Of a stretch of DNA of 64,000 bases, positions 44,353 through 54,810 are shown piece by piece (position 1 is the first letter of the stretch; each line of letters opens with the position of its first letter). Origin of the DNA: Pseudomonas sp. C2B4 (GTDB lineage Bacteria > Pseudomonadota > Gammaproteobacteria > Pseudomonadales > Pseudomonadaceae); NCBI RefSeq assembly GCF_013359695.1, contig NZ_JABFMU010000016.1, forward strand, positions 1 through 64,000. The letters are read 5' to 3'. A model generated the notes under the pieces. That model ran no database searches, was not told the DNA's origin, and worked only from the letters and a program-made list of their open reading frames with translations. A program made the position numbers and the translations under genes.

Positions 44353-45426
44353 CTAAAGCTCTGGCTCGTCAACACCACTGTAAATATCCGAATCCTTATA
44401 CAAATCATGCACATGGCGCACCAGCACCATAATCACGGCCGCCACCGGCAGTGCCAGCAAAACACCGGTAAAACCGAACAGCTCACCACCGGCCAGGATC
44501 GCGAAGATCACCGCCACCGGGTGCAAACCGATGCGGTCGCCCACCAGCAAGGGTGTCAGCACCATCCCCTCCAGCGCTTGACCGACCATGAACACCGCGA
44601 CGATGCCAACCATGGGGTACAGATCGCCACCGAACTGGAACAAGCCCGCAATCAAAGCGGCACCAATACCGATGATAAAGCCCATGTACGGAACAATCGC
44701 CGCCAGACCGGCAATCAGACCGATCAACAGCCCCAACTCCAGCCCCACCAGCATCAGCCCCGCGGCGTAGATCACTCCCAACGCCACCATGACCAGCAAC
44801 TGACCGCGCACGAAGGCTCCGAGCACTTCATGGCATTCGCCAGCCAGCAACACCGCCCGCTCCTCCCGATCACGGGGCAGCAAACCGCGAATCTTGGCCA
44901 TCATCAGGTCCCAATCCCGCAGCAAGTAAAAACTCACCACCGGAATCAGCACCAGATTCGCCAGCCAGCCAATCAACGCGAGACCGGAAGCCGTGGCCTG
45001 ACTCAACACCACCCCCACGATATCGGTGGTCTGCCCCATGTGCTCGCTGATGGCAGCCTTGAGTTTGTCGAACTTCCAGAAACCCTCCGACAAACCAAAT
45101 TTCGACTGCGCCCAGGGCAGCGCGGTGTGCTGCAACCAGTCAAGCATCTGCGGCGCCAGCTCATACAGACGAAACAGTTGCTTGGCGAGCATCGGAACCA
45201 ATACCAGCAGCAGCGTCGTGAAGATCAAGGTGAACAACGCGAACACCGCGACCACACCCCAAGTCCGTGACAACCCGGCCCTCTCCAGCCGATCCACCAG
45301 TGGATCAAACAGATACGCCAACAACAATGCCACCAGGAACGGCGTCAAAATCGGGTGCAACAGCCAGATAAACGCGCAGAGCAGAACCACTCCACCCAAC
45401 CAGAACCAACGCCGCGTATCGGCCAT
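44353..45426 (-). CDS. AI-2E family (PerM-like) membrane transporter
   Basis: 357 aa from the ATG at 45426 (GGAG six bases upstream). Eight predicted membrane helices, with a short amphipathic loop region after helix 3 and the family signature GFIIGIGAALIAGLFQFGGD followed by a GVLLALPVAAVIMVLVRH end. Despite the name, relatives transport varied substrates. Between hda and DUF2066, a common Pseudomonas arrangement. Confidence 0.88.
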   Translation of the reverse strand: MADTRRWFWLGGVVLLCAFIWLLHPILTPFLVALLLAYLFDPLVDRLERAGLSRTWGVVAVFALFTLIFTTLLLVLVPMLAKQLFRLYELAPQMLDWLQHTALPWAQSKFGLSEGFWKFDKLKAAISEHMGQTTDIVGVVLSQATASGLALIGWLANLVLIPVVSFYLLRDWDLMMAKIRGLLPRDREERAVLLAGECHEVLGAFVRGQLLVMVALGVIYAAGLMLVGLELGLLIGLIAGLAAIVPYMGFIIGIGAALIAGLFQFGGDLYPMVGIVAVFMVGQALEGMVLTPLLVGDRIGLHPVAVIFAILAGGELFGFTGVLLALPVAAVIMVLVRHVHDLYKDSDIYSGVDEPEL

Positions 45427-45462
45427 GAACCACTCCATTGCTTCTATATAAAGAAAGAAAAA

Positions 45463-46521
45463 CTACCAGCGGAAACGTAACTGCGGCGTGGGGGCCGGGG
45501 TTGAGGCTACGACCGGCACCGAACCGTCGGCTGCCGGCGTAACAGGCACTGCGGGAATCGGGGCCGGGGTTGCCGCGACTTCTTGCAGCTTCGCCAGCGA
45601 CAACTGCGCCCGCAACTGATCGGTACTGCCATTGACTCGATAGAGAATCCGGTCGCCGTCGACACTTTGCGGCCGCCCGTTAAAAGGTTCCAGCAAACGC
45701 CCAAGGGTCGCATAGCGCTCAAGATTCATGCCCTGCACTTCCAGTAACTGTTGAGCCGACGCTCCTGGCCTGGCGACAAACCGAGGCGCCAGTCGCTCGT
45801 TGACTGCCAGCATCACTGCATCAGCCAAGGCAGCCGGATCGGCCCCCTGGGCACTCCCCGACTCTTTCTGATCGCCCAGCCACAACCGCCACTTGGCTTG
45901 CCATTGCCCCCCTTCCTCACGGGCATGCACCGCCAGCAAAGCGTCGGCATTGTAACGTTCCGATGCGTTGCGCAGCGGTGCCGGATCGGCACTTTCCAGA
46001 TTCGGTGCGGTGCCGACGATCTGCTCATTCAAATCCGCCAGTGGCAACCGCAACGGCAAGCCACGGTGTTGCGCCGCACGCCGCAACGGCGCGGCACTGG
46101 CCTGACCATCGCCCACCAGGCTTGAACCGTCGGCATAGTCGTTCAGCCACCAACCGAGAATCGATGGTCGATTGGCACCCCACATGGCCAGCCCGGCGCG
46201 GCGCAGCGCCTGCTCGGTGGTGCCCGGGTCGAAATCGACTTTCAACACTTCCGGCGGGCCCGCATCGAAGCCGTACTGACTGATGATTTGCTGCGGATCT
46301 TTGCGAACCGCCGCCAACCCCGGGCTTTGTGCCGCCTTGGGGTCGCCGGTCAAACGCAGGACCAGGGTGTCGAGGGCGCGCTGAGTCGCTTGTTCACGCT
46401 CTTCCGGCGACTGACCATTCACCGGTTCGCGCACCTGGTAGAGACCTTTGACGGTTTCGCCATGACTGGCCAGGCTGACCAGAGACAAACATCCCACAAA
46501 CAAGAATTTACAAAAACGCAT
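45463..46521 (-). CDS. DUF2066 protein, exported
   Basis: 352 aa from the ATG at 46521 (AGGAA six bases upstream). Signal peptide (FLFVGCLSLVSLASHGE). Residues ~28-300 match the DUF2066 pattern (GLYQVREPVNGQSPEEREQA.., RPSILGWWL). The last ~45 residues are proline/alanine-rich low complexity. Role unknown. Divergent from purM. Confidence 0.82.
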   Translation of the reverse strand: MRFCKFLFVGCLSLVSLASHGETVKGLYQVREPVNGQSPEEREQATQRALDTLVLRLTGDPKAAQSPGLAAVRKDPQQIISQYGFDAGPPEVLKVDFDPGTTEQALRRAGLAMWGANRPSILGWWLNDYADGSSLVGDGQASAAPLRRAAQHRGLPLRLPLADLNEQIVGTAPNLESADPAPLRNASERYNADALLAVHAREEGGQWQAKWRLWLGDQKESGSAQGADPAALADAVMLAVNERLAPRFVARPGASAQQLLEVQGMNLERYATLGRLLEPFNGRPQSVDGDRILYRVNGSTDQLRAQLSLAKLQEVAATPAPIPAVPVTPAADGSVPVVASTPAPTPQLRFRW

Positions 46522-46904
46522 GGAAGATTCCTGGCGACAAGAGCGGCTGGAACAGGCCGCATGAACACGATCGAGCAAGGCTGTGACCATTGCCCGGCGC
46601 AAAACATTCACACGTCCTGGGTAAGTTTTCGCACTGTCATAACGATAGACGGTTAATGGCGATACCCTGCGCAGGCCTGAAGAATGCCACCAACCCGCGG
46701 CAATGATGGTTTTTTTATGCCGATATGCCCCTGCCGTCGGCCTGAGGATGGCCGCTGCCCTTCAAGCCTGATAAAATCGCGCGCCTTCGCAGACCGGCAA
46801 CAGCCGGGCACCTCGAAATTCGCGTGAGGCAATCGCCCCCGTCGATTTCGGCGCCCCCGCTGAACTCGGTCGTTACCCAGAAATCCCCCCTAAAGGCCTG
46901 GATC

Positions 46905-47963
46905 ATGAGCAAGCAACCCTCCCTGAGCTACAAGGACGCCGGTGTAGACATCGACGCCGGTGAAGCATTGGTCGAACGCATCAAGAGCGTCGCCAAGCGC
47001 ACTGCGCGCCCGGAAGTCATGGGCGGCCTGGGCGGTTTTGGCGCCCTCTGCGAAATCCCGGCCGGCTACAAGCAGCCTGTGCTGGTTTCCGGTACTGACG
47101 GCGTCGGCACCAAGCTGCGCCTGGCACTGAACCTGAACAAGCACGACAGCATCGGCATCGACCTGGTGGCCATGTGCGTCAACGACCTGGTGGTATGCGG
47201 CGCCGAGCCGCTGTTCTTCCTCGACTACTACGCCACCGGCAAACTGAACGTCGACACCGCCGCTCAGGTCGTGACCGGCATCGGCGCAGGTTGCGAGCTG
47301 TCCGGCTGCTCCCTGGTCGGCGGCGAAACCGCTGAAATGCCTGGCATGTACGAAGGCGAAGACTACGACCTGGCCGGCTTCTGCGTCGGCGTCGTGGAAA
47401 AATCCGAAATCATCGACGGCTCCAAAGTTGCAGCCGGCGATGCCCTGCTCGCCCTGCCTTCTTCCGGCCCGCACTCCAACGGCTACTCGCTGATCCGCAA
47501 GATCATCGAAGTGTCCGGTGCCGACATCGAAAACACCCAGCTCGACGGCAAACCGCTGACCGACCTGCTGATGGCTCCGACCCGTATCTACGTGAAGCCG
47601 CTGCTCAAGCTGATCAAGGAAACCGGTGCCGTCAAAGCCATGGCCCACATCACCGGTGGCGGCCTGCTGGACAACATCCCGCGCGTACTGCCGAAAGGCG
47701 CGCAAGCCGTGGTTGACGTGGCGAGCTGGAACCGTCCGGCAGTGTTCGACTGGCTGCAAGAGAAAGGCAACGTCGACGAGAACGAAATGCACCGCGTGCT
47801 GAACTGCGGCGTGGGCATGGTCATCTGCGTGGCGCAAGAGCACGTTGAAGCCGCCCTGAACGTTCTGCGTGAAGCGGGCGAGCAGCCTTGGGTCATCGGT
47901 CAGATCTCCACCGCTGCCGAAGGCGCGGCCCAGGTTGAACTGAAGAACCTCAAGGCTCATTGA
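46905..47963 (+). CDS. purM: Phosphoribosylformylglycinamidine cyclo-ligase
   Basis: 352 aa from the ATG at 46905. AIR synthase: makes aminoimidazole ribonucleotide with ATP in purine synthesis. Motifs [41 protein letters not shown] and [13 protein letters not shown]. The 383-bp region upstream has a TAAAAT (46772) as a possible -10 element. Stop overlaps the purN start (TGATG). Confidence 0.97.
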   Translation: MSKQPSLSYKDAGVDIDAGEALVERIKSVAKRTARPEVMGGLGGFGALCEIPAGYKQPVLVSGTDGVGTKLRLALNLNKHDSIGIDLVAMCVNDLVVCGAEPLFFLDYYATGKLNVDTAAQVVTGIGAGCELSGCSLVGGETAEMPGMYEGEDYDLAGFCVGVVEKSEIIDGSKVAAGDALLALPSSGPHSNGYSLIRKIIEVSGADIENTQLDGKPLTDLLMAPTRIYVKPLLKLIKETGAVKAMAHITGGGLLDNIPRVLPKGAQAVVDVASWNRPAVFDWLQEKGNVDENEMHRVLNCGVGMVICVAQEHVEAALNVLREAGEQPWVIGQISTAAEGAAQVELKNLKAH

Positions 47964-48613
47964 TGTCCCAGACCTGTGATGTGGTGGTGCTGTTGTCCGG
48001 CACCGGCAGTAACTTGCAGGCCCTGATCGACAGCACGCGGACCGGCGACAGCCCGGTCCGCATCGCTGCGGTGATTTCCAACCGCAGCGACGCCTATGGC
48101 CTGCAACGCGCCAGGGACGCGGGTATCGACACCCGCACCCTGGATCACAAGGCATTCGACGGCCGCGAGGCTTTCGATGCCGCGCTGATCGAACTGATCG
48201 ACGCCTTCAATCCCAAACTCGTGGTACTGGCCGGTTTCATGCGCATTCTCAGCGCGGATTTCGTGCGCCATTACCAGGGTCGCCTGCTCAACATCCATCC
48301 TTCGCTGCTGCCCAAATACAAAGGGTTACACACTCATCAGCGCGCACTGGACGCCGGCGATACTGAACACGGCTGCTCCGTGCACTTCGTCACCGAGGAA
48401 CTCGATGGCGGACCACTGGTCGTACAGGCAGTAATACCGGTAGAGTTGCACGACTCGCCGCAAAGCCTGGCGCAGCGGGTCCATGTTCAGGAACACCTGA
48501 TCTACCCGATGGCCGTTCGCTGGTTTGCCGAAGGCCGGTTATCGCTCGGCGATCAAGGTGCTTTACTGGATGGAAAGTTACTCGCGGCCAGCGGCCACTT
48601 GATTCGAACCTAG
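47963..48613 (+). CDS. purN: Phosphoribosylglycinamide formyltransferase
   Basis: 216 aa. Transfers formyl from 10-formyltetrahydrofolate to GAR. Motifs VLLSGTGSNLQALID, LAGFMRIL, NIHPSLLPKYKGLHTH (catalytic Asn and His), and the catalytic Asp in EELDGGPLV. Translationally coupled to purM. Confidence 0.97.
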   Translation: MSQTCDVVVLLSGTGSNLQALIDSTRTGDSPVRIAAVISNRSDAYGLQRARDAGIDTRTLDHKAFDGREAFDAALIELIDAFNPKLVVLAGFMRILSADFVRHYQGRLLNIHPSLLPKYKGLHTHQRALDAGDTEHGCSVHFVTEELDGGPLVVQAVIPVELHDSPQSLAQRVHVQEHLIYPMAVRWFAEGRLSLGDQGALLDGKLLAASGHLIRT

Positions 48614-48621
48614 GAGATTTT

Positions 48622-49335
48622 ATGCGTCGCGCCCTGCTCTTCGCTTGCGCTCTGTTCGCCTTGCCCTTGGCACAGGCTGCAGACCTTCAACCTTTCTCCG
48701 CCAGTTACACCGCCGACTGGAAGCAGCTACCCATGAGCGGCACCGCCGAACGCAGCCTGACCAAGGAAGCCAACGGCGTCTGGAAACTCAGCTTCAAGGC
48801 TTCGATGATGATCGCCAGCCTGTCCGAAGAAAGCACCCTGACCGTCGACAAGGACACCCTGCTGCCGCAGTCCTACCACTTCGAACGGGGTGGCCTGGGC
48901 AAAGCCAAGAAGGCGGACCTGGACTTCGACTGGGCAGCCAAAAAAGTCACCGGTACCGACCGTGGCGATCCAGTCAACATTCCGCTCAATCGCGGCATGG
49001 TCGACAAATCCACCTATCAGCTTGCTCTGCAGCATGACGTGGCCGCCGGCAAGAAAAGCATGAGCTATCAAGTCGTGGATGATGGCGAAGTCGATACCTA
49101 TGACTTCCGCGTGCTGGGTTCGGAAAAAGTCGACACCAAGGCTGGCCAGATCGACGCGATCAAGGTCGAGCGCGTGCGCGACCCGACACAAAGCAAGCGC
49201 ATTACCGTGCTGTGGTTTGCCAAGGATTGGGACTACTTGCTGGTTCGCCTGCAACAGGTCGAAACCGACGGCAAGGAGTACAACATCATGCTCCTGGACG
49301 GCAAGGTCAACGGCAAGACTGTCAAAGGCAGTTGA
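48622..49335 (+). CDS. DUF3108 protein, exported
   Basis: 237 aa. Signal peptide ending ..LPLAQAA. Beta-rich DUF3108 pattern with FSASYTADWKQLPMSGTAERSL near the start and a C-terminal TVLWFAKDWDYLLVRLQQVETDGKEY. Predicted periplasmic; function unknown. Eight bases after purN, AGGAG upstream, so probably in the purMN transcript; ends at a strong terminator. Confidence 0.85.
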   Translation: MRRALLFACALFALPLAQAADLQPFSASYTADWKQLPMSGTAERSLTKEANGVWKLSFKASMMIASLSEESTLTVDKDTLLPQSYHFERGGLGKAKKADLDFDWAAKKVTGTDRGDPVNIPLNRGMVDKSTYQLALQHDVAAGKKSMSYQVVDDGEVDTYDFRVLGSEKVDTKAGQIDAIKVERVRDPTQSKRITVLWFAKDWDYLLVRLQQVETDGKEYNIMLLDGKVNGKTVKGS

Positions 49336-49351
49336 TCCGCGCTGAGACGTG

Positions 49352-49379
49352 AAAGCCCCGCCATTGCGGGGCTTTTTTT
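49352..49379 (+). terminator. Terminator of purM-purN-DUF3108
   Basis: AAAGCCCCGC-CATT-GCGGGGCTTT with a long T-run. Confidence 0.92.
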
Positions 49380-49486
49380 CGTCTGCCCTTCGAGAAAGAA
49401 AGTGGAACGCGCTACAGGTGCAAGGCTCTATACCTTCAAGGTCTTTTTTGATCGAATGACGTTTCCTGTTGCCTGCGAGGTTTCCC

Positions 49487-49903
49487 ATGACTGTTACCGT
49501 CAACACCGTCTCCGCCGAAGGTTTTCGACACACCGTTCAGATCGATGACCACGAACTCTTTGCCGACGTGCCCACTACTGCAGGCGGTGAAGGCTCGGCG
49601 CCGGAACCCCACGATTACTTCGATGCCGCACTGGGCGCCTGCAAAGCCCTGACCCTGAAACTGTATGCCAGGAAGAAGGACATTCCGCTGACCGGTGTCG
49701 GCGTCGAGGTCAAACGCGATAACAGTGAAGAGCAAAAGGGCAAATACGCACTGCACGTCAAATTGACCCTCAAAGGTGTACTCACCGACGCCCAGCGAGA
49801 AGAACTGCATCGCGTGGCCGACCGCTGCCCGATCCACAAGCTGATGACCACCAGCGAAGTGAGCATCGAAACCCATCTTTCCGAAGGTGCGTTCAGCCAA
49901 TAG
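49487..49903 (+). CDS. OsmC-family peroxiredoxin
   Basis: 138 aa from the ATG at 49487 (GAGG seven bases upstream). Two family cysteines are visible: Cys52 in DYFDAALGACKALTL and Cys114 in ADRCPIHKLM. OsmC/Ohr proteins reduce organic peroxides via these residues; this one belongs to the broader OsmC group (YhfA-like) rather than Ohr. Same direction as pirin, 62 bp ahead. Confidence 0.9.
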   Translation: MTVTVNTVSAEGFRHTVQIDDHELFADVPTTAGGEGSAPEPHDYFDAALGACKALTLKLYARKKDIPLTGVGVEVKRDNSEEQKGKYALHVKLTLKGVLTDAQREELHRVADRCPIHKLMTTSEVSIETHLSEGAFSQ

Positions 49904-49965
49904 CGGCAAGGGCTGCGCAAGCGGGTTATGCTCGACCGCATCACCCGCTCAGTCTGGAATGCACC

Positions 49966-50826
49966 ATGAACACTCCGCTCGTGATCCGCCCTCGCGCCGA
50001 GGATGTCGAAGGCCAGCCGATTCTTCGCCCGTTGCCATCAGCCAAATGCCGCAATGTCGGGCCCTTCGTGTTCTTCGACCATATGCTGGAAACCCGCTAC
50101 GCCGCGGGAAACGGCATGAATATCCGCCAGCATCCGCACATCGGCCTGTCCACCCTCACCTACCTCTTTGCAGGGCAGCTCCAGCACAAGGACAGCCTCG
50201 GCTCGGATCAAATCGTCAATGCCGGGGATGTCAGCTGGATGACCGCCGGCAGCGCCATCGCCCACGTCGAACGCACGCCTGAAGCCCTGAAAGAAACCGA
50301 CTTCACGATGCATGGCTTGCAGATCTGGCTGGCCTCGCCCAAAGACCATGAACACGGACCTGGGCATTACAGCCACCATCCCGCATCTACGCTGCCAGTC
50401 AGTGAAAATCTTGGTGTGAAGATCCGCATGATCGCCGGGACCGGCTTTTGCCTGGAATCACCGGTCCCGGTGCTTTCTCCAACGCTGTATGCCGAACTGA
50501 ATCTTCAGTCGGCAACGACGCTGCTGATTCCCACCGAGCATGAAGAGCGCGCGCTGTATGTGTTAAGCGGTGAGGCACAACTGGATGGCGAACCGGTTGA
50601 ACCGCATTCGCTGGTGGTGCTGCCGGTCGGTCAAGAGATGACGTTGTTCGCCGAGAGCGATTGCCATGCGGCGCTGTTTGGCGGGGCACCGCTGGACGGT
50701 CCGCGGCGGATCAACTGGAATTTTGTGGCGAGCGATCCGGCATTGATCGATGAAGCACGCCGGCGCTGGGCGGCCGGGGATTGGCCGACGGTGCCAGGGG
50801 AAGTGGAGCGGATCGAACTGCCTTAA
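49966..50826 (+). CDS. Pirin-family bicupin
   Basis: 286 aa. The N-terminal cupin has the metal ligands in NIRQHPHIGLSTLTYLFAGQLQHKDSLG (three His) and a Glu further on. Some bacterial pirins act as quercetinases, others modulate enzymes; neither can be assigned from sequence. A REP pair follows. Confidence 0.92.
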   Translation: MNTPLVIRPRAEDVEGQPILRPLPSAKCRNVGPFVFFDHMLETRYAAGNGMNIRQHPHIGLSTLTYLFAGQLQHKDSLGSDQIVNAGDVSWMTAGSAIAHVERTPEALKETDFTMHGLQIWLASPKDHEHGPGHYSHHPASTLPVSENLGVKIRMIAGTGFCLESPVPVLSPTLYAELNLQSATTLLIPTEHEERALYVLSGEAQLDGEPVEPHSLVVLPVGQEMTLFAESDCHAALFGGAPLDGPRRINWNFVASDPALIDEARRRWAAGDWPTVPGEVERIELP

Positions 50827-50851
50827 GTTCTTTTTTACCCGGTACATCGCC

Positions 50852-50916
50852 TTCGCGAGCAAGCTCGCTCCCACAGGGGAACGCATTCCATTGTAGGAGC
50901 GAGCCTGCTCGCGAAG
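50852..50916. repeat. REPIN, mixed-arm form
   Basis: TTCGCGAGCAAGCTCGCTCC faces GGAGCGAGCCTGCTCGCGAA around ~24 bp; the arms differ at the A/G position that separates the two REP subtypes of this window. Confidence 0.88.
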
Positions 50917-50942
50917 AGGTCGGTGCTAACACCAATCCATGA

Positions 50943-51671
50943 TCAGCCCTTGAACACTTCATCCAGCAGGTTATGCATCGAAGTGAATGCCCGGGCGGCG
51001 ATCTTCGCGTCGTACATCATCATCCCCGGCACCTTTGCATGCGGGTCAGTGAACGAGTGGAAAGCACCGCCATAGCTCAGCAACTGCCAGTCCACACCGG
51101 CGGCATTCATTTCATCCTCGAACGCCGGCAACTGCTCTTTCGGCACCAATGGGTCGGAAGCACCGTGGAGTACCAATACCGAGCCCTTGATGTTTTTCGC
51201 ATCGTTGACGTCCGGGGTATCGAGGGTGCCGTGGAACGACACAGCCGCCTTCACCGGTGCACCGGTGCGGGCAAACTCCAGCGCGCAGCAACCGCCGAAG
51301 CAGAAACCGAAGGTCGCCAGTTTCGACGTATCGACCTGTGCCTCGCCCTGCTTTTGCAGCTGTTCGAAAGCCACCTGCATGCGCTTGCGCAGCAACGGGC
51401 GGTCATTCTTGAGGGGCATCATCGCCGCGCCCGCCTCATCGTTATTCTGCGGACGAACCGATTGGCCGTAGATATCCGCGATCAGCACCACGTAGCCCTT
51501 GGCTGCCACTGACTTGGCGATTTCCTCGGCACCGGCACCCACGCCCATCCAGTTCGGCGCCATCAACAGGCCCGGACGTGCGCCTTTATGGTCGGCGTCG
51601 AATGCCACGCGGCTTTCGTAAGACTGGCCGTCAATCTGGTAGACCACGGAACGTACAGTGATTTGGCTCAT
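50943..51671 (-). CDS. Dienelactone hydrolase family protein
   Basis: 242 aa from the ATG at 51671 (AGGAG upstream). Alpha/beta hydrolase with a cysteine nucleophile (Cys124 in GFCFGGC), Asp in HGASDPLVP and His in GGAFHSFTDP. Such enzymes hydrolyse dienelactone or unrelated esters; no chlorocatechol genes are near, so a general role is more likely. No signal peptide. Confidence 0.9.
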   Translation of the reverse strand: MSQITVRSVVYQIDGQSYESRVAFDADHKGARPGLLMAPNWMGVGAGAEEIAKSVAAKGYVVLIADIYGQSVRPQNNDEAGAAMMPLKNDRPLLRKRMQVAFEQLQKQGEAQVDTSKLATFGFCFGGCCALEFARTGAPVKAAVSFHGTLDTPDVNDAKNIKGSVLVLHGASDPLVPKEQLPAFEDEMNAAGVDWQLLSYGGAFHSFTDPHAKVPGMMMYDAKIAARAFTSMHNLLDEVFKG

Positions 51672-51702
51672 TTCTGACTCCTGATTTTTAAACACCAGAA
51701 TG

Positions 51703-51727
51703 AAAAAACCCGCCGAAGCGGGTTTTT
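51703..51727 (-). terminator. Terminator of htpG
   Basis: AAAACCCGC-CGAA-GCGGGTTTT with a six-T tail on the minus strand, 12 bp past the htpG stop. Confidence 0.92.
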
Positions 51728-51738
51728 CTACAACGCAG

Positions 51739-53643
51739 TTAAGCCGACAGCTCAACCAACAGCTTGTTCAGTCGACGCACATACGCCGCCGGGTCTTTCA
51801 AGCTGTCGCCAGCCGCCAGGGCTGCCTGATCGAAGAGGATGTGCGACAGGTCGCCGAAGCGCTCGTCGCTCTGCTCGTTGTCGAGCTTCTCGATCAGCGG
51901 GTGAGCCGGGTTGAACTCGAAGATCGGCTTCGAATCCGGAACCTTCTGGCCGCTGGCTTCCAGGATCTGACGCATTTGCAGGCCCAGGTCTTGCTCGCCG
52001 ATGGCCAGGATCGCCGGGGAATCGGTCAGGCGATGGGAAACCCGTACTTCAGCAACGGATTCGCCCAGTGCAGTCTTGAGGCGCTCGACCAGACCTTCCT
52101 TGGACTTGGCGACTTCTTCCGCGGCTTTCTTGTCCTCTTCCGAGTCCAGGTTGCCCAAGTCCAGGTCACCGCGTGCAACATCGACAAAGCTCTTGCCGTC
52201 GAAGTCGCTGAGGTAGCTCATCAGCCACTCGTCGATACGGTCGGTCAGCAGCAGCACTTCGATGCCTTTCTTGCGGAAGACTTCCAGGTGCGGGCTGTTT
52301 TTGACCTGAGCGTAGGTTTCGCCGGTCAGGTAGTAAATCTTGTCCTGACCTTCCTTGGCGCGCGCCAGGTACTCGGCCAGACCAACGATCTGCTCACCTT
52401 CGTCACCGTTGGTCGAAGCGAAGCGCAGCAGGCCGGCAATTTTCTCTTTGTTGGCGAAGTCTTCTGCCGGGCCTTCTTTCATGACCTGACCGAAATTCTT
52501 CCAGAAGCCCTTGTATTGCTCAGGCTCGTTCTTCGCCAGTTTTTCCAGCATATCCAGCACGCGCTTGGTCAGCGCCGACTTCATGGAGTCGATGATCGGG
52601 TCTTTCTGCAGGATTTCCCGCGACACGTTCAGCGACAGGTCGTTGGAATCGACCACGCCCTTGATGAAGCGCAGGTACAACGGCAGGAACGACTCAGCCT
52701 GGTCCATGACGAACACGCGCTGGACGTACAGCTTCAGGCCCTTTGGCGCTTCACGCTGGTACAGGTCAAACGGTGCACGGGCCGGTACATACAGCAGCGA
52801 GCTGTATTCCAGCTTGCCTTCGACCTTGTTGTGGCTCCAGCTCAGCGGGTTTTCGAAGTCGTGGGCGATGTGCTTGTAGAACTCCTGGTACTCCTCGTCC
52901 TTAACTTCAGTGCGAGGGCGGGTCCACAGGGCGCTGGCGCGGTTGACGGTTTCCCATTCCAGCGCAGGCTTTTCTTCACCTTCGGCGGCTGCCGCCTCTT
53001 TTGGCAACTCGATCGGCAAGGCGATGTGGTCGGAGTACTTCTTGATGATGTTGCGAAGGCGCCAGCCGTCGGCGAATTCGTCTTCGCCGGACTTCAGGTG
53101 CAGAACGATGCGGGTACCGCGGTCAGCCTTGTCGATGGTGGCGACTTCGAATTCGCCCTCGCCTTTGGACGACCAGTGCACACCTTCGCTGGCCGGGCTA
53201 CCGGCACGGCGGCTGAATACGTCGACCCTGTCGGCAACGATGAACGCGGAGTAGAAACCGACACCGAACTGACCGATCAGGTGGGAGTCTTTCTTCTGGT
53301 CGCCCGACAGGTTTTTCATGAAGTCGGCGGTGCCGGATTTGGCGATGGTCCCCAGGTGGGTGATCACATCTTCGCGGCTCATGCCGATGCCGTTGTCTTC
53401 GAGGGTGACGGTCTTGGCGTCCTTGTCGAAGCTCACACGAATTTTCAGCTCAGCGCCGCCTTCCAGCAATTCTGGTTTGGCCAGCGCTTCGAAACGTAAT
53501 TTGTCTACAGCGTCAGAGGCGTTCGAGATCAGTTCGCGAAGGAAAATTTCCTTGTTGGAATACAGCGAATGGATCATGAGGTGCAGCAGCTGCTTTACCT
53601 CGGTCTGGAAGCCCAGGGTTTCCTTTTGAGTTTCCACACTCAT
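51739..53643 (-). CDS. htpG: Molecular chaperone HtpG (Hsp90)
   Basis: 634 aa from the ATG at 53643 ([12 protein letters not shown]). GHKL ATPase with [24 protein letters not shown] and [11 protein letters not shown]; middle and dimerisation domains follow to HPLIEKL near the end. ATP-driven refolding of client proteins after heat and other stress. Usual full length. Single gene with its own terminator. Confidence 0.98.
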   Translation of the reverse strand: MSVETQKETLGFQTEVKQLLHLMIHSLYSNKEIFLRELISNASDAVDKLRFEALAKPELLEGGAELKIRVSFDKDAKTVTLEDNGIGMSREDVITHLGTIAKSGTADFMKNLSGDQKKDSHLIGQFGVGFYSAFIVADRVDVFSRRAGSPASEGVHWSSKGEGEFEVATIDKADRGTRIVLHLKSGEDEFADGWRLRNIIKKYSDHIALPIELPKEAAAAEGEEKPALEWETVNRASALWTRPRTEVKDEEYQEFYKHIAHDFENPLSWSHNKVEGKLEYSSLLYVPARAPFDLYQREAPKGLKLYVQRVFVMDQAESFLPLYLRFIKGVVDSNDLSLNVSREILQKDPIIDSMKSALTKRVLDMLEKLAKNEPEQYKGFWKNFGQVMKEGPAEDFANKEKIAGLLRFASTNGDEGEQIVGLAEYLARAKEGQDKIYYLTGETYAQVKNSPHLEVFRKKGIEVLLLTDRIDEWLMSYLSDFDGKSFVDVARGDLDLGNLDSEEDKKAAEEVAKSKEGLVERLKTALGESVAEVRVSHRLTDSPAILAIGEQDLGLQMRQILEASGQKVPDSKPIFEFNPAHPLIEKLDNEQSDERFGDLSHILFDQAALAAGDSLKDPAAYVRRLNKLLVELSA

Positions 53644-53724
53644 GGTCATCAAACTCCAATCAGATGGCATAAGCCGCGACCAAGAGGGTCAGCGGCGGGT
53701 TGTCATCAGAGTTGGGGGCACCGT

Positions 53725-54177
53725 TCAGGATTTCAAGGGCTCCTCAAGTTTGAAATGCGCCCGGGCCGTGGCAATGGGCTCAGCTTCGGTACTTTGCCAT
53801 GCCGTAATCGCCACGTTGGCCACCCGGCGCCCCTGTCGGCACACCTGGCAACGGGCCCAGGTATCACGGAACTGCCCGGCGCGCAGGTAATCGAGGGAAA
53901 AGTCGATAATCTTCGGCACGCTCGGCGAGCCGGTCGCGATCAGCAGGTGCAGCGCGGCGGCCAATTCCATGAAACCGGCAATCACGCCACCATGGATAGC
54001 GGGCAGCAAAGGGTTACCTATGTTGTCCTTGTTGGCCGGCAGTCGAAACAACAGTTCATCCCCCACCCGCGAGCATTCAACCCCAATCAGCGTGGCGTAG
54101 GGAATCAGCTGCAACAACGGGGCATAGTCGCCCTGCTCATGGGCTTTTTGCAGTTGCGCCTGGAAACCGTCAGTCAT
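53725..54177 (-). CDS. PaaI-type hotdog thioesterase, copy 1
   Basis: 150 aa from the ATG at 54177, which overlaps the upstream gene's stop (ATGA). Hotdog fold with NPLLPAIHGGVIAGFMELAAALHLL, the HGG helix typical of the 4HBT/PaaI group. Substrate acyl-CoA unknown. It forms a coupled pair with the related gene upstream, possibly giving a hetero-oligomer (inference). Confidence 0.88.
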   Translation of the reverse strand: MTDGFQAQLQKAHEQGDYAPLLQLIPYATLIGVECSRVGDELLFRLPANKDNIGNPLLPAIHGGVIAGFMELAAALHLLIATGSPSVPKIIDFSLDYLRAGQFRDTWARCQVCRQGRRVANVAITAWQSTEAEPIATARAHFKLEEPLKS

Positions 54178-54650
54178 TTCGCACCTCCGGCGATGGCGCC
54201 ACCAAAGCCTTGAGTGCCCTTGATGCCCTTGCCCATGCGCATGAAGGTCCCCACTACATGGGCGATCGGTTGCTCGGGATCGTCCTGATAGGCAAAGCCG
54301 CGCGCGAAGATCACGTCGGTGGTCACGCGGTAACATTGAGCGAAACCATAGACATCCTTATGCGGCTCGGCGGCATGCATGTAGTCGATACGCAGATCCA
54401 GGGTCGGGCAGACTTCAAATTCCGGCAGCACGCAGAGCGTAGACATGCCGCAGGCGGTGTCCATCAGCGTGGTCAGTGCGCCGCCGTGAATCACACCGGT
54501 TTGCGGGTTGCCGATGATTTGAGGACTGTAGGGCAGCACCACCGTGAGTCCTTCGTCACTGGCGCTGTGAACTCGCAGCCCCAGCACCTGACAATGTCGC
54601 AGCGCCGATAGAAATCGTATCGCGCGTTCAAAAACGGGATTTTCGGCCAT
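54174..54650 (-). CDS. PaaI-type hotdog thioesterase, copy 2
   Basis: 158 aa. NPQTGVIHGGALTTLMDTACGMSTL is the PaaI signature with the catalytic Asp, then DLRIDYMHAAEP. Cytosolic acyl-CoA thioesterase of unknown substrate, first of the two-gene unit. Confidence 0.9.
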   Translation of the reverse strand: MAENPVFERAIRFLSALRHCQVLGLRVHSASDEGLTVVLPYSPQIIGNPQTGVIHGGALTTLMDTACGMSTLCVLPEFEVCPTLDLRIDYMHAAEPHKDVYGFAQCYRVTTDVIFARGFAYQDDPEQPIAHVVGTFMRMGKGIKGTQGFGGAIAGGAK

Positions 54651-54810
54651 TTGATAAAAACTCTTATTTAATAGACTGATAGCGCAGTAATGACAATTGG
54701 AAAAGTTCCGCGTTAGAACAAACTTATATATCTGAACGAGTTAAGGAACTTAACCCTGATGGCGGCGCTCGAAAGGCCAGTAAGATACTTTCCATCAGGA
54801 GAAACACCCC

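Noticed and set aside
44407..45270. 287-codon frame antisense to the AI-2E transporter
   Set aside because: His/Gln-rich shadow typical of the strand opposite a hydrophobic membrane protein.
46890..48155. 421-codon minus-strand frame across purM and purN
   Set aside because: purM and purN are certain on the plus strand; this frame is low-complexity and Asp/Val/Gly-rich as such shadows are.
51700..53499. 599-codon open frame antisense to htpG
   Set aside because: A shadow of the high-GC third codon positions of htpG; no ribosome site and no family resemblance.
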